DNA of 64,000 nucleotides from Rhodovulum sulfidophilum DSM 1374 (GCF_001633165.1 NZ_CP015418.1:3844001-3908000); one strand, 5' to 3'; numbered from the stretch's first letter, positions 1 through 10,324 are shown. Notes: generated by a model from the sequence alone, not told the origin. Program-made: numbers and translations.

Positions 1-447
1 GGCTCGGTCGGCGTGGTGTCGCGCTCGGGCACGCTGACCTATGAGGCGGTCAAGCAGACCACCGATGTGGGCCTTGGCCAGTCGACCTGCGTCGGCATCG
101 GCGGCGACCCGATCAAGGGCACCGAGCATATCGACGTGCTGGAATGGTTCCTGGCCGATGACGAGACCCAGTCGATCATCATGATCGGCGAGATCGGCGG
201 CTCGGCCGAAGAGGAAGCGGCCCAGTTCATCAAGGACGAGGCCAAGAGGGGCCGCAAGAAACCCGTCGCGGGCTTCATCGCCGGCCGCACGGCGCCTCCG
301 GGCCGCCGCATGGGCCATGCCGGCGCCATCGTCGCCGGTGGCAAGGGCGGGGCCGAGGACAAGATCGAAGCCATGAAATCGGCCGGGATCGTCGTGGCTG
401 ACAGCCCCGCGCATCTGGGCGAAGCGGTGCTGAAGGCGATCGGCTGA
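1..447 (+). CDS. sucD: Succinate-CoA ligase alpha subunit, C-terminal part
   Basis: This is the 3' part of the alpha subunit of succinyl-CoA synthetase, which interconverts succinyl-CoA and succinate with substrate-level phosphorylation in the TCA cycle. The reading frame is open from base 1 ([15 protein letters not shown]), so the real start lies outside the window and the GTG at 13 is internal. About 148 residues of a roughly 290-residue protein are present. The GIGGDP stretch and the [10 protein letters not shown] segment, which holds the histidine that is phosphorylated in this family, are both seen. It stops 22 bp before the DUF805 gene and heads the sucA-sucB-lpd operon, the usual order in Rhodobacterales. 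The partner gene sucB/sucC (beta subunit) should lie just upstream, outside the window. Confidence 0.96.
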   Translation, partial: GSVGVVSRSGTLTYEAVKQTTDVGLGQSTCVGIGGDPIKGTEHIDVLEWFLADDETQSIIMIGEIGGSAEEEAAQFIKDEAKRGRKKPVAGFIAGRTAPPGRRMGHAGAIVAGGKGGAEDKIEAMKSAGIVVADSPAHLGEAVLKAIG

Positions 448-469
448 GCCTGTCGCCAAGGGAGGCAAA

Positions 470-997
470 ATGGGCTTTGCGGCTGCCGTAAAGGTCTGTT
501 TCAGAAAGTACTTCACCTTTTCGGGGCGGGCGTCCCGCCCCGAATACTGGTGGTTCGTTCTGTTCACGTTGCTGGGCAGCATCGCCACCGGGCTGCTGGA
601 CCTTCTGCTGTTCCCGAGCGCGATCCATACCGGACCGGGCAGCATCGAGGCCGAAAGCGACGGCCCCCTTGTCACCCTTTTCACGCTTGCCGTTTTCATG
701 CCCTCGGTTTCGGCGGGCTGGCGGCGCATGCATGACAGCGGCCGAAGCGGGCTTTACTACATCTATCCGCTGATCGTGCTGGTCGGCATCTTGGGCTTTG
801 CCCAGTTCGTCGGCGCCTTCGGCCTTGCCGGTTCGGGCGATCTGGCAGAGGCCTTCACCGGCATCGCGGGCCTCGTGCTCATCCTTTCCTTTCTGGTTCT
901 GATGATCTCGCCTCTTCTGGTGATCTGGTGGCTGACCCGCCCCTCCCAATCCGGCCCCAACCAATACGGTCCAAACCCCCATGAGGTAACTCCATGA
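470..997 (+). CDS. DUF805 integral membrane protein
   Basis: A 175-residue polytopic membrane protein of the DUF805 family; the function of the family is not known. The N-terminus carries the family's FRKYFTFSGRASRPEYWWF signature, and about four hydrophobic segments follow (near residues 27-47, 64-82, 93-118 and 132-157). The ATG at 470 has a good ribosome site (GGGAGG) seven bases upstream. Its stop overlaps the sucA start in an ATGA arrangement, so the two are probably translationally coupled. A DUF805 gene lodged between sucD and sucA is a lineage-specific arrangement; whether it has any role in 2-oxoglutarate dehydrogenase function is unknown. Confidence 0.9.
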   Translation: MGFAAAVKVCFRKYFTFSGRASRPEYWWFVLFTLLGSIATGLLDLLLFPSAIHTGPGSIEAESDGPLVTLFTLAVFMPSVSAGWRRMHDSGRSGLYYIYPLIVLVGILGFAQFVGAFGLAGSGDLAEAFTGIAGLVLILSFLVLMISPLLVIWWLTRPSQSGPNQYGPNPHEVTP

Positions 998-3966
998 CCG
1001 AGCAAAGCGCGAACGACATCTTTCACAGCTCGTCCTTCCTTCAGGGCCATAATGCCGAATATGTGGAGCAGCTTTACGCCCGCTATGCCAATGACCCGAA
1101 CGCGGTCGACGAGGCCTGGCAGAGGTTCTTCGCCGAGCTGGGCGATGACGAGGTCTCGGTCAAGCGCGAGGCGGCGGGGCCGTCCTGGGCGCGGCGCGAC
1201 TGGCCGCCGGCACCGAATGACGATCTGACCGCAGCACTTGACGGGCAATGGCCGACGCCGCCCGCCGCCCGCGAGGCCAAGGCCGCCGAGGAGAAGATCC
1301 GCGAGAAGGCGGAGGAAAAGGGCATCGCGGTCACCGATGACGAGGTCAAGCGCGCGGTGCTCGACTCGATCCGGGCGCTGATGCTGATCAGGGCCTACCG
1401 GATCCGGGGCCATCTGGTCGCCGATCTCGACCCGCTGGGGCTGCGCAACCCGACGCCGCATCCCGAGCTCGATCCGAAGTCCTACGGCTTCACCGATGCC
1501 GACATGGAGCGGCCGATCTTCATCGACAACGTGCTGGGGCTGCAGGTTGCCTCGATGCGCGAGATCCTCGCCATCGTGCAGCGGACCTATTGCGGCACCT
1601 TCGCGCTGCAATACATGCACATCTCGGACCCGGAACAGTCGTCCTGGCTGAAAGAGCGGATCGAGGGGCTTGGCAAGGAGATCAAATTCACCCGCGAGGG
1701 GCGCCGCGCGATCCTGAACAAGCTGGTCGAGGCCGAGGGCTTCGAGAAGTTCCTGCATGTCAAGTATATGGGCACCAAGCGCTTCGGCCTCGACGGCGGC
1801 GAGGCGCTGATCCCGGCGATGGAACAGATCATCAAGCGCGGCGGGGCGCTGGGTCTGAAGGAAATCGCCATCGGCATGCCCCACCGCGGCCGCCTCTCGG
1901 TGCTGGCCAATGTGATGGGCAAGCCCTACCGCGCGATCTTCAACGAATTCCAGGGCGGCAGCTTCAAGCCCGAGGACGTGGACGGTTCGGGTGACGTGAA
2001 ATACCACCTAGGGGCCTCCTCCGACCGCGAATTCGACGGCAACACCGTGCACCTGTCGCTGACCGCGAACCCCTCCCACCTCGAGGCGGTCAACCCGGTC
2101 GTGCTGGGCAAGACCCGGGCCAAGCAGGCGCAGATGAACGACCATGACCGCAAGCAGGTGCTGTCGGTGCTTCTGCATGGCGACGCGGCCTTCGCGGGCC
2201 AGGGCGTGGTGGCGGAATGCTTCGGCCTGTCGGGCCTGACCGGGCATCGCACCGGCGGCACCATCCATATCGTCGTGAACAACCAGATCGGCTTTACCAC
2301 GGCGCCGCATTTCTCGCGCTCTTCGCCCTATCCGACCGATATCGCGCTGATGGTCGAGGCGCCGATCTTCCATGTCAACGGCGACGACCCCGAGGCCGTG
2401 GTGCATGCCGCCAAGGTCGCCACCGAGTTCCGCCAGAAATTCGGCAAGGACGCGGTGCTGGACATCTTCTGCTATCGCCGCTTCGGCCATAACGAGGGGG
2501 ATGAACCGATGTTCACCAACCCCCTGATGTATCAGAAGATCAAGAAGCATAAGACGACGCTGCAGCTTTATACCGAACGGCTGGTCGAGGACGGGCTGAT
2601 CCCCGAGGGCGAGATCGAGGACATGAAGGCCGCCTTCCAGTCCCATCTCAACGAGGAATTCGACGCCTCGAAGGAGTTCAAGCCGAACAAGGCCGACTGG
2701 CTTGACGGACGCTGGTCGCATATCCAGCGTGGCGGCGGCGACGACTATCAGCGCGGCGATACCGCGATCGGCGAGGAAACCCTGCAGGAGCTGGGCCAGG
2801 CGCTGACCACGCCGCCCGAGGGCTTCGATCTTCACAGGACGGTGGGGCGCCTGCTCGACGCCAAGAAGGAGATGTTCGCGACCGGCAAGGGCTTCGACTG
2901 GGCGACGGCCGAGGCGATGGCCTTCGGCAGCCTGCTGACAGAGGGCTATCCGGTGCGGCTCTCGGGTCAGGACAGTGCTCGCGGCACCTTCAGCCAGCGC
3001 CATTCCGCGCTGATCAACCAGGACACCGAAGAGCGCTACTATCCGCTCAACCACATCCGCAAGGGGCAGGCGAAATACGAGGTCATCGACTCGATGCTCT
3101 CGGAATATGCCGTCCTGGGCTTCGAATACGGCTACAGCCTGTCCGAGCCCAACGCGCTGGTGATGTGGGAAGGCCAGTTCGGCGATTTCGCCAATGGCGC
3201 GCAGATCATGTTCGACCAGTTCATCAGCTCGGGCGAACGCAAATGGCTGCGGATGTCGGGGCTCGTGGTGCTGCTGCCGCATGGCTACGAGGGTCAGGGG
3301 CCCGAACACAGCTCGGCCCGGCTCGAACGCTTCCTGCAGATGTCGGCCGAAGACAACTGGATCGTCGCCAACTGCTCGACGCCGGCCAACTACTTCCACA
3401 TCCTGCGCCGCCAGCTGCATCGCAGCTTCCGCAAGCCGCTGATCCTGATGACGCCCAAATCGCTGCTGCGCCACCGGCTGGCAATGTCGGAGGCCAGCGA
3501 ATTCCTCACCGGTTCGTCCTTCCACCGCGTGCTCTGGGACGATGCCGAGACCGGCCACATGTCGGAAACCAAGCTCAGGCCCGATGCCGAGATCAAACGG
3601 GTCGTGCTGTGCTCGGGCAAGGTCTATTATGACCTGCTGGAGGAACGCGACGCCCGCGGCATCGACGACATCTACCTGATGCGGCTCGAGCAATTCTATC
3701 CGTTCCCCGCGCTCAGCCTCGTCAAGGAGCTGGACCGGTTCCGCGACGCCGAAATCGTCTGGTGTCAGGAAGAACCCAAGAACCAGGGCGGCTGGACCTT
3801 CATCGAGCCCAATCTGGAATGGGTCCTGACCCGCATCAATGCCAAGCACGGCCGGCCCCGCTATGCGGGCCGCCCCGCCGCCGCCTCGCCGGCCACGGGC
3901 CTCGCCAGCACGCATAAGGCACAACAAGCCGCGCTCGTGAACGACGCGCTGACCATCGAAGGGTAA
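994..3966 (+). CDS. sucA: 2-oxoglutarate dehydrogenase E1 component
   Basis: Thiamine-diphosphate-dependent E1 subunit (990 residues, full length for the family) that decarboxylates 2-oxoglutarate and passes the succinyl group to the E2 lipoyl arm. The N-terminal peripheral helix with the [13 protein letters not shown] pattern is present, as are the GMPHRGRL motif (about residue 293), a [11 protein letters not shown] thiamine-diphosphate motif (about 396) and [12 protein letters not shown] (about 494). The start overlaps the DUF805 stop. E2 (sucB) begins 5 bp after its stop and E3 (lpd) is 2.5 kb downstream, so all three enzymes of the complex are in one operon. Confidence 0.98.
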   Translation: MTEQSANDIFHSSSFLQGHNAEYVEQLYARYANDPNAVDEAWQRFFAELGDDEVSVKREAAGPSWARRDWPPAPNDDLTAALDGQWPTPPAAREAKAAEEKIREKAEEKGIAVTDDEVKRAVLDSIRALMLIRAYRIRGHLVADLDPLGLRNPTPHPELDPKSYGFTDADMERPIFIDNVLGLQVASMREILAIVQRTYCGTFALQYMHISDPEQSSWLKERIEGLGKEIKFTREGRRAILNKLVEAEGFEKFLHVKYMGTKRFGLDGGEALIPAMEQIIKRGGALGLKEIAIGMPHRGRLSVLANVMGKPYRAIFNEFQGGSFKPEDVDGSGDVKYHLGASSDREFDGNTVHLSLTANPSHLEAVNPVVLGKTRAKQAQMNDHDRKQVLSVLLHGDAAFAGQGVVAECFGLSGLTGHRTGGTIHIVVNNQIGFTTAPHFSRSSPYPTDIALMVEAPIFHVNGDDPEAVVHAAKVATEFRQKFGKDAVLDIFCYRRFGHNEGDEPMFTNPLMYQKIKKHKTTLQLYTERLVEDGLIPEGEIEDMKAAFQSHLNEEFDASKEFKPNKADWLDGRWSHIQRGGGDDYQRGDTAIGEETLQELGQALTTPPEGFDLHRTVGRLLDAKKEMFATGKGFDWATAEAMAFGSLLTEGYPVRLSGQDSARGTFSQRHSALINQDTEERYYPLNHIRKGQAKYEVIDSMLSEYAVLGFEYGYSLSEPNALVMWEGQFGDFANGAQIMFDQFISSGERKWLRMSGLVVLLPHGYEGQGPEHSSARLERFLQMSAEDNWIVANCSTPANYFHILRRQLHRSFRKPLILMTPKSLLRHRLAMSEASEFLTGSSFHRVLWDDAETGHMSETKLRPDAEIKRVVLCSGKVYYDLLEERDARGIDDIYLMRLEQFYPFPALSLVKELDRFRDAEIVWCQEEPKNQGGWTFIEPNLEWVLTRINAKHGRPRYAGRPAAASPATGLASTHKAQQAALVNDALTIEG

Positions 3967-3971
3967 CCGCC

Positions 3972-5498
3972 ATGTCCACAGAAGTCCGTGTCCCGACGCT
4001 CGGGGAAAGCGTCACCGAAGCCACCGTCGCCACCTGGTTCAAGAAGCCCGGCGACGCGATCGAGGCCGACGAGATGCTCTGCGAACTGGAAACCGACAAG
4101 GTGACGGTCGAGGTCCCCGCCCCCGCGGCGGGCACGCTTTCCGAAATCGTCGCGGCCGAAGGCGAAACGGTCGGGGTCGACGCGCTTCTGGCCACCATCG
4201 CCGAGGGGGCGGCCGCGCCCGCTCCGAAGGCCAATGGCGGCACCCCTGCCCCGGCTCCGGCTGACCATGCCGGCGCCGAAGACCTGCCGGTGATGGTGCC
4301 GACGCTGGGCGAAAGCGTGACCGAGGCGACCGTCTCGACCTGGTTCAAGCAGGCGGGCGACAAGGTCGAACGCGACGAGATGCTGTGCGAGCTCGAGACC
4401 GACAAGGTCTCGGTCGAGGTGCCGGCTCCCGCATCGGGCGTGCTGAAGGAAATCCTCGCCGCAGAAGGCACCACCGTCGAAGCGGGAGGCCAGCTGGCGG
4501 TCCTGTCGTCGGGCGAGGGCGCCGCAGCCTCTGCGACGGAGGTCAAACCCGCCGCAGCGGCCAGCAAGGGCGGCTCGGGCAAGGATGTCGAGGATGCCCC
4601 CTCGGCCAAGAAGCTGATGGCCGAAAAGGGCCTGACCGCGGCCGAGGTCAAGGGCTCGGGCCGCGACGGGCGGATCATGAAGGAAGACGTGCTGAAGGCA
4701 GCCTCGGCCCCGAAACCGGCGGCGTCCCGCGCCTCCGAGCCGTCCAAGCCCGCGGCCATCCCCGATGCGGCCCGCGCACCGATCCCCGCCGAGGATGCCG
4801 AGCGCGAGGAACGGGTCAAGATGACCCGCCTGCGCCAGACCATCGCGCGGCGCCTGAAGGATGCCCAGAACAGCGCCGCGATGCTGACCACCTATAACGA
4901 GGTGGACATGTCCGGCGTCATGGCGCTCCGGAAGGAATACAAGGACCTCTTCGAGAAGAAGCACGGGGTGAAACTGGGCTTCATGTCCTTCTTCACCAAG
5001 GCCTGTTGCCATGCGCTGTCCGAGGTGCCCGAGGTCAATGCCGAGATCGACGGCACCGACATCGTCTACAAGCGCTTCGTCCATATGGGCATCGCGGTGG
5101 GCACGCCCTCGGGGCTGGTGGTGCCGGTGCTGCGCAATGCCGACAGCATGAGCTTTGCCGAGATCGAGAAGCGGATCGCCGAGATGGGCACCCGCGCCCG
5201 CGACGGCAAGCTGTCGATGGCCGAGATGCAGGGCGGCACCTTCACCATCTCGAACGGCGGCGTCTACGGCTCGCTGATGTCCTCGCCGATCCTGAACCCG
5301 CCGCAATCGGGCATCCTCGGCATGCACAAGATCCAGGACCGGCCGATGGTCGAGGGCGGCCAGATCGTGATCCGCCCGATGATGTATCTGGCGCTCAGCT
5401 ACGATCACCGCATCGTCGACGGCAAGGGCGCGGTCACCTTCCTCGTCCGCGTCAAGGAAGCGCTGGAAGACCCGCGCCGCCTGCTGATGGATCTCTGA
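3972..5498 (+). CDS. sucB: 2-oxoglutarate dehydrogenase E2, dihydrolipoamide succinyltransferase
   Basis: E2 core of the 2-oxoglutarate dehydrogenase complex; it moves succinyl groups from E1 to CoA. In order: a lipoyl domain (residues 4-77, lipoylated Lys43 in ETDKVTVEV), an Ala/Pro linker, a second lipoyl domain (about 107-180, Lys145 in ETDKVSVEV), another linker, the peripheral subunit-binding domain (about 207-243), and the catalytic domain with SYDHRIVDG, where His479 and Asp483 are the expected catalytic pair. At 508 residues it is about 100 longer than the single-lipoyl E2o of E. coli, entirely because of the duplicated lipoyl domain. The two domains are nearly identical, which points to an internal duplication. 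Confidence 0.97.
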   Translation: MSTEVRVPTLGESVTEATVATWFKKPGDAIEADEMLCELETDKVTVEVPAPAAGTLSEIVAAEGETVGVDALLATIAEGAAAPAPKANGGTPAPAPADHAGAEDLPVMVPTLGESVTEATVSTWFKQAGDKVERDEMLCELETDKVSVEVPAPASGVLKEILAAEGTTVEAGGQLAVLSSGEGAAASATEVKPAAAASKGGSGKDVEDAPSAKKLMAEKGLTAAEVKGSGRDGRIMKEDVLKAASAPKPAASRASEPSKPAAIPDAARAPIPAEDAEREERVKMTRLRQTIARRLKDAQNSAAMLTTYNEVDMSGVMALRKEYKDLFEKKHGVKLGFMSFFTKACCHALSEVPEVNAEIDGTDIVYKRFVHMGIAVGTPSGLVVPVLRNADSMSFAEIEKRIAEMGTRARDGKLSMAEMQGGTFTISNGGVYGSLMSSPILNPPQSGILGMHKIQDRPMVEGGQIVIRPMMYLALSYDHRIVDGKGAVTFLVRVKEALEDPRRLLMDL

Positions 5499-5565
5499 TG
5501 TTTTAAGGGGTGCGGCCAACCTGTCCGGCCGCGCCCGCCCGGCCTCCTGTTCAGAAGGATCCTCG

Positions 5566-5958
5566 ATGACCCCCGAACTTGCCGCCCTTGCCGCAACAGC
5601 CTTCATCCACCTTGCCGCCGTGCTCTGGTCCCAGCGCGCGCTCGAGGCCGATGTGGGCCGCGAAGGCAATACCGGCCCCCGCGACGACATCGGGGACCGG
5701 CTGTCGCCCCTTACCCTCCGCCTGCGCCGGGCGCTGGCCAACCATGTCGAGAATACCGGCCTTTTCGTGATCGCGGTCGTGCTGGTGCAATTCACCGGCT
5801 CGAACGGCTGGTTTACCGCGCTTTGTGCCTGGATCTTCGTCGCCGCCCGTGCGCTCTACCTGCCCGCCTATGCCTTCGGCTGGGTGCCCTGGCGGTCTGT
5901 CATCTTCATGGCCGGGCTTCTGGCCTGTTTCGCCATGATCCTCGCCAGCATCTTCTGA
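5566..5958 (+). CDS. MAPEG family membrane protein (first copy)
   Basis: A 130-residue protein of the MAPEG family (membrane-associated proteins in eicosanoid and glutathione metabolism), predicted to cross the inner membrane about four times. Bacterial members are often annotated as glutathione-transferase-like, but the substrate is unknown here. Visible features are the N-terminal TPELAALAATAFIHL helix, an RRALANHVENT segment of the glutathione-binding type, and WFTALCAWIFVAARALY in the last third. It lies 67 bp after sucB with GAAGGAT ahead of the ATG, and is followed after 7 bp by a paralogue, so the two look like a tandem duplication carried in the TCA operon. Confidence 0.85.
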   Translation: MTPELAALAATAFIHLAAVLWSQRALEADVGREGNTGPRDDIGDRLSPLTLRLRRALANHVENTGLFVIAVVLVQFTGSNGWFTALCAWIFVAARALYLPAYAFGWVPWRSVIFMAGLLACFAMILASIF

Positions 5959-5965
5959 GGCCCGC

Positions 5966-6361
5966 ATGACCCCCGAACTCACCGCCCTCGCCCTCGCGAT
6001 CCTCGTCCAGGCCGTGCAATTCGTCCTCATGGCGATCCCCGCCAACATGGAGCTTGGCACGGAATACACCACCAGCCCCCGCGACACGCCCCCCGATCAG
6101 CAGCTCTCGCGCCGGACCGGACGGATGCAGCGGGCGCTGAACAACCATTTCGAGGGGCTGATCCTGTTCACCGCAGCAGTGGTCCTCGTCACCGTATCGG
6201 ATCAGTCGAGCTGGTTCACCGCGCTCTGCGCCTGGATCTACCTGATCGCCCGCATCGCCTATGTCCCCGCCTATATCCGGGGCTGGGTGCCGGGACGCTC
6301 GATGATCTGGGCCGCGGGCTTTGCCGCGACCATCCTGATGACGCTCGCCGCCCTGATATGA
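5966..6361 (+). CDS. MAPEG family membrane protein (second copy)
   Basis: A 131-residue MAPEG protein, paralogous to the gene just upstream: both start MTPEL, both carry an ALNNHFE/ALANHVE element and both have WFTALCAWI followed by a YVPAY/YLPAY segment. It is predicted to have four membrane helices. The 7-bp gap to the previous gene makes cotranscription near certain. Its biochemical role is unknown; a heteromeric pair with its neighbour is possible but is an inference only. Confidence 0.85.
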   Translation: MTPELTALALAILVQAVQFVLMAIPANMELGTEYTTSPRDTPPDQQLSRRTGRMQRALNNHFEGLILFTAAVVLVTVSDQSSWFTALCAWIYLIARIAYVPAYIRGWVPGRSMIWAAGFAATILMTLAALI

Positions 6362-6430
6362 TCTTCTTCTTGGCGGAAATACCCCGGGGGGAGCCGCCCG
6401 GCACGGGCGGCGGGGGGCGGATGCCCCCCT
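6361..6430 (+). repeat. GC-rich hairpin repeat of a Rhodobacterales type
   Basis: Directly after the second MAPEG gene comes ATCTTCTTCTTGGCGG followed by AAATACCCCGGGGGGAG and a perfect 8-bp stem (6393-6400 with 6404-6411, loop GCA). From memory, similar TTCTTGGCGGAAATA-CCCCGGGG blocks recur behind genes in Rhodobacteraceae genomes. No second copy was seen in this window. It may weaken read-through between the MAPEG genes and lpd. Confidence 0.45.
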
Positions 6431-6473
6431 GCCCGGCCGCCATCCCAACAATCGCCCGTAAAGGAGGCCCCGA

Positions 6474-7862
6474 ATGGCAAGCTATGATGTGATCGTGATC
6501 GGTTCCGGCCCAGGCGGCTATGTCTGCGCCATCCGCTGCGCGCAGCTTGGCCTGAAAACCGCCTGCGTCGAAGGCCGCGACACGCTGGGCGGCACCTGTC
6601 TCAATGTGGGCTGCATCCCCTCGAAGGCGCTCCTGCATGCCTCGCACCAGCTGCACGAGGCCCAGCACAATTTCGAGAAGATGGGCCTGAAGGGCAAGCC
6701 GCCCTCGGTCGACTGGACCCAGATGCTGTCCTACAAGGACGAGGTCATCGGCCAGAACACCAAGGGCATCGAGTTCCTGTTCAAGAAGAACAAGATCGAC
6801 TGGCTCAAGGGCTGGGGCTCGATCCCCGAGGCCGGTCTGGTCAAGGTGGGCGACGAGACCCACAAGGCCAAACACATCGTCATCGCCAGCGGGTCCGAAG
6901 CTTCCAGCCTTGCGGGCGTCGAGATCGACGAGAAGACGATCGTCACCTCGACCGGCGCGCTGGCGCTGCCCAAGGTGCCGAAGAAGATGATCGTGATCGG
7001 CGCGGGCGTGATCGGGCTGGAACTGGGTTCGGTCTACGCCCGGCTCGGGGCAGAAGTGACGGTCCTCGAATATCTCGACCAGATCACCCCGGGCATCGAT
7101 ACCGAGGTGGCGCGCAGCTTCCGCGCGCTCCTGAAGAAACAGGGCCTGAACATCGTCACCGGCGCCGCCGTGCAATCCGCCGAGGCGCTCAAGACCAAGG
7201 CCAAGGTCACCTACAAGCTCCGCAAGGATGACAGCGAGCATCAGATCGACGCCGACGTGGTGCTGGTCGCGACCGGCCGCAAGCCCTATACCGACAAGCT
7301 GGGTCTGGACGCACTGGGCGTCGAGATGACCAAGCGCGGCCAGATCGCCACCGACGCGCATTACAAGACCTCGGTCGACGGGATCCATGCCATCGGCGAC
7401 GTGATCGAGGGCCCGATGCTGGCCCACAAGGCCGAGGACGAGGGCATGGCCGTGGCCGAGATCCTCGCCGGTCAGGCGGGCCATGTGAATTACGACGTGA
7501 TCCCGGGCGTGATCTACACCCATCCCGAGGTTGCCTCGGTGGGCCAGACCGAGGACCAGCTGAAGGAAGCGGGTCGCGCCTACAAGGTCGGCAAGTTCTC
7601 CTTCATGGGCAACGGCCGCGCCAAGGCCAATTTCGCCGCCGACGGTTTCGTCAAGATCCTGGTCGATGCCGAAACCGACCGCATCCTCGGCGCCCATATC
7701 CTCGGGCCCTCGGCGGGAGATCTGATCCACGAGGTCTGCGTCGCGATGGAATTCGGCGCCGCGGCCGAGGATATCGCCCGCACCTGCCACGCCCATCCGA
7801 CCTATTCCGAGGCGGTGCGCGAAGCGGCCCTGGCCTGCGGCGACGGCGCGATCCACAGCTGA
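6474..7862 (+). CDS. lpd: Dihydrolipoamide dehydrogenase (E3)
   Basis: FAD-dependent E3 flavoenzyme (462 residues) that reoxidises the dihydrolipoyl arm of E2 and reduces NAD+. It has the FAD dinucleotide fold [10 protein letters not shown] near residue 11, the redox-active disulfide [11 protein letters not shown] (Cys42, Cys47), a second nucleotide fold [13 protein letters not shown], and the C-terminal HPTYSE motif (His441, Glu446) that forms the acid-base dyad across the dimer interface. AAAGGAGG sits seven bases before the ATG. It is the last gene of the operon and is followed by a strong hairpin. It presumably serves the SucAB complex encoded upstream. Confidence 0.97.
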   Translation: MASYDVIVIGSGPGGYVCAIRCAQLGLKTACVEGRDTLGGTCLNVGCIPSKALLHASHQLHEAQHNFEKMGLKGKPPSVDWTQMLSYKDEVIGQNTKGIEFLFKKNKIDWLKGWGSIPEAGLVKVGDETHKAKHIVIASGSEASSLAGVEIDEKTIVTSTGALALPKVPKKMIVIGAGVIGLELGSVYARLGAEVTVLEYLDQITPGIDTEVARSFRALLKKQGLNIVTGAAVQSAEALKTKAKVTYKLRKDDSEHQIDADVVLVATGRKPYTDKLGLDALGVEMTKRGQIATDAHYKTSVDGIHAIGDVIEGPMLAHKAEDEGMAVAEILAGQAGHVNYDVIPGVIYTHPEVASVGQTEDQLKEAGRAYKVGKFSFMGNGRAKANFAADGFVKILVDAETDRILGAHILGPSAGDLIHEVCVAMEFGAAAEDIARTCHAHPTYSEAVREAALACGDGAIHS

Positions 7863-7887
7863 CGCGGAGGGCCATCCCGGAAACGGT

Positions 7888-7924
7888 AAGGGGCGGCGGC
7901 CGCAACGGCCCCCGCCCCTTTGTC
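7888..7924 (+). terminator. Rho-independent-like terminator after lpd
   Basis: AAGGGGCGG at 7888-7896 pairs perfectly with CCGCCCCTT at 7912-7920, with a partly paired GGCC...GGCC inner loop. Only a short T stretch follows, but the 9-bp GC-rich stem 25 bp after lpd makes it the likely end of the TCA operon transcript. Confidence 0.7.
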
Positions 7925-8378
7925 ATGCCGGAGGGCACGATGGTGCACCAGCTCCCAGAGAAAAACCGGCGCACCGCGAAATTGAAAGGCCGGAGCGGAG
8001 TTCTCCACCGCCCCCGGGCGAAAAAAGGAGGGAAAACTGGCCAGCCCGCTTCGCCCGCCCCGGGCCATGCTGCCGACCTTGCATCCGGCCCCTGACCGGC
8101 CCCGCCCAAACGCACCTCCCGGGGATTGGACAGCCGCCGGGACCGCTGGCCCTCCGCGCGCCCCGCACCGAGGGCGACCATTGCCGCCGCCAAGCATCAT
8201 TCCTGTTGGCGGGACCGCCTTTGGGGGCGGAAGGATGGCCCTGTGGCCCATCCCTAACATCGGGGTTCCTCGTGAATTCAACGATCAAACGGTGCTGGGG
8301 GCTTGCAATACGTCGTGGAGTCACATGAAAGTAATGCCAAGTGAGCCGGACCAAGGATGTATGTGAACAAGGATTTAT
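7925..8378. other. Non-coding stretch between the TCA operon and the exported-protein pair
   Basis: No frame in this 454-bp stretch gives a recognisable protein; the open frames on either strand are compositional. The last 100 bases are less GC-rich than the surroundings and presumably hold the promoter of the next gene. No clear promoter consensus was identified. Confidence 0.5.
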
Positions 8379-9167
8379 GTGAAAATGCGGAAAACCCTGA
8401 AGACATTCGGCAGCGTCGCGGTACTGGGCGCAGCCACCTTGACGATGACAGGCAGCATTGCTTTCGGGCAGTCGGTCGTGAAGGACTCGGCCAACGTGAC
8501 CATGTTCGGCGCGGATGCCGCATTCACCCTCCCCAAGGGCGACATGTATTTCGGTGCGACGCTGTCCGACCCGCGCGGCGGCGTCTCGGGCAAGGGCACC
8601 GATGGCGACATGTCGATGGGCATCGGCTTCGGCAACCCGATCACGTCGCTCGGCTTCGAGCTCGACCTGAACGTGACCGGTCTTGAGCCCTTCGGCGACT
8701 CGGGCAACTTTACCCTGAAAACCTCGCGCGCACTTCTGATGCGTCCGAACCACGTGATCTTCGGGTCCGCCGCGGTATCGAACCTGGCCGCCTGGGGCGA
8801 TTCCAACGTGGGCAACGAGCGCTGGAACGCGACGATCTCGGGGCTGACCCAGTTCGAGGGCGCCGACCTGATCCACCCGTTCATGTGGACGGTCGGCTAC
8901 GGCTCGGACGCAGTGCTCAGCACTGCGGGCAGTTCGCTGACCGAAGAGGGCTGGTTCGCCGGCGTCGGCATCGGCGTGACCGAAACCTTCGGGATGTCCG
9001 TCTCGGCGACCGAGAACCAATACAATGTCGGCGTCGGGGTGAGGGTTCCCGGGATCGAGGGGCTGAACGTGTCCTACGGCGTCAATGACATCACCGACCA
9101 CATGGACCGCAAGCAACAGATGCTGACCCTCACCTACAGCCTGAACGATGTCTTCGGAGGATTCTGA
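8379..9167 (+). CDS. Exported beta-rich protein of unknown function
   Basis: A 262-residue protein with a clear N-terminal signal peptide (basic start, LKTFGSVAVLGAATLTMTG core, likely cleavage after AFG). The mature part is rich in alternating polar and hydrophobic strands with many Gly, Ser, Thr and aromatic residues, and ends in a Phe (DVFGGF). This fits a small outer-membrane beta-barrel or surface protein, but no named family is recognised. The start is ambiguous: GTG at 8379 lies five bases after AAGGA, while ATG at 8385 gives a tidier signal peptide. The next gene follows 1 bp later, so the two are probably one functional unit. Confidence 0.75.
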   Translation: MKMRKTLKTFGSVAVLGAATLTMTGSIAFGQSVVKDSANVTMFGADAAFTLPKGDMYFGATLSDPRGGVSGKGTDGDMSMGIGFGNPITSLGFELDLNVTGLEPFGDSGNFTLKTSRALLMRPNHVIFGSAAVSNLAAWGDSNVGNERWNATISGLTQFEGADLIHPFMWTVGYGSDAVLSTAGSSLTEEGWFAGVGIGVTETFGMSVSATENQYNVGVGVRVPGIEGLNVSYGVNDITDHMDRKQQMLTLTYSLNDVFGGF

Positions 9168-9168
9168 C

Positions 9169-9531
9169 ATGACCATGAAAATGGCACTTTTCGCCAGCGC
9201 GACCGGCCTCGTCCTGGCCGCATCGGGCCCGGCCCTGGCAGGCGGCGTGTCCCAGCCCAACAATGTCGGCGGCTCGCCCAGCACCCAGGCGGCTGCGGCC
9301 AGCACGGTCAACGCCGCCATCGCCGCGGCCACGACCACTATCTCCCGCGTCAACTCGGCACCGAACGCGGCCGGAGGGGCGCTTGACACCACTACCACGA
9401 CAGACCTCGACGACAGCGACATCACCGTGACCCGGGATGTCTCCGGCGACGCACTCTTCAACGGCGAGCCGGCCGTGGTCAATGGCAAGCCCAACCTGAG
9501 CGTCTCATTCGGGCTCACCTACGACCGCTGA
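9169..9531 (+). CDS. Small exported protein of unknown function
   Basis: A 120-residue protein starting MTMKMALFASATG, with a classical signal peptide ending around GPALAGG. The mature part is very rich in Ala, Thr, Ser and Asn, includes a TTTTTDLDDSD run and ends in LSVSFGLTYDR. No known domain is recognised. GGAGG eight bases before the ATG at 9169 fixes the start; a longer in-frame extension to 9148 would overlap the previous gene and lacks such a site. It lies 1 bp after the larger exported protein, so the two are likely cotranscribed, perhaps as parts of a cell-surface assembly (inference). Confidence 0.75.
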   Translation: MTMKMALFASATGLVLAASGPALAGGVSQPNNVGGSPSTQAAAASTVNAAIAAATTTISRVNSAPNAAGGALDTTTTTDLDDSDITVTRDVSGDALFNGEPAVVNGKPNLSVSFGLTYDR

Positions 9532-9640
9532 TTGTCCGGACGCCGCCCCTCAGGTGGTGGCGCCCGTCAGCTTCCGCGATACCCCGGTCCTGCCGCGGCT
9601 CGAGGCCGGGCCGGAACCGCTGCGGGATCCGCCGGACGGA

Positions 9641-10291
9641 TCAGGTCGCGAGAAATTTGAGGCTCTGGGTGACGTCGGTGCGCACGGCCAACCTCAGCGA
9701 CGGCTCGTCGCCCGCCCGGAGAGCGGCCAGAATGATCCGGTGATGCTGCGGCGGCTCGGTCCGGCCCAGACGCCCGTAGAAAGACCGCATCGTCGGACCA
9801 AGCTGCAACCAGACCGTTTCGGCCATGGCCAGCATAGCGGGGGCCTGCGCACGCAGATAAAGCGCGCGGTGAAATTCAAGATTCTTCTGGATATAGGCCA
9901 CCGCATCCCCGCGCGAGACCACCTCGCCGATCTCGGCATTGATCTTCTGCATCCGCTCGATCAGGGCGAAATGGGCCCGCGGCAGGGCACGGCTTGCCAG
10001 TTCGGGCTCCAGCAACCCCCGCAGTGAGGCCAGTTCCTCCAGACGCTCGTTCGACAATTCCGGCGTAGAGACCCGCCCCGAGGAGGACAGCGTCAGCGCG
10101 CCCTCGGCAACGAGCCGCCGCACCGCCTCTCGCGCGGGCGTCATCGACACCCCGAAGCTCTTGCCAATACCCCGCAGCGTCAGCGCGGCGCCCGGGGTCA
10201 GCTCGCCATGCATGATCTGCGTCCGCAGCGTCCGGTAAAGCCGCTCATGGGTCGCAGATACGGTGTCACCGGATCGGGTCTGGATCAGCAT
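9641..10291 (-). CDS. GntR family transcriptional regulator (FadR/FCD type)
   Basis: A 216-residue one-component regulator. Residues 13-75 form a GntR winged helix-turn-helix with the typical LTLRGIGKSFGVSMTPAREAVRRLVAEGAL pattern, here split in description as an SFGVSMTPAREAVRRL recognition region. Residues 90-210 are a helical FCD effector domain with the metal/ligand-type His and Asp/Glu residues (LEFHRALY, QHHRIILAAL). FadR-subfamily members usually sense acyl or organic-acid metabolites. No adjacent metabolic operon reveals its target, so the ligand is unknown. It is convergent with the exported-protein pair. Confidence 0.88.
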   Translation of the reverse strand: MLIQTRSGDTVSATHERLYRTLRTQIMHGELTPGAALTLRGIGKSFGVSMTPAREAVRRLVAEGALTLSSSGRVSTPELSNERLEELASLRGLLEPELASRALPRAHFALIERMQKINAEIGEVVSRGDAVAYIQKNLEFHRALYLRAQAPAMLAMAETVWLQLGPTMRSFYGRLGRTEPPQHHRIILAALRAGDEPSLRLAVRTDVTQSLKFLAT

Positions 10292-10324
10292 GGGGCAGAT
10301 AGTGCGACCGCACGGGGCCGCCCG

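Noticed and set aside
2008..3927. Long minus-strand open frame (639 codons) opposite sucA
   Set aside because: It is the antisense of a full-length, well-conserved sucA; the protein has the low-complexity Arg/Ala/Gly/His look of antisense frames in high-GC DNA.
3861..5795. Minus-strand open frame opposite sucB (644 codons)
   Set aside because: It runs opposite conserved lipoyl and catalytic domains and matches nothing recognisable.
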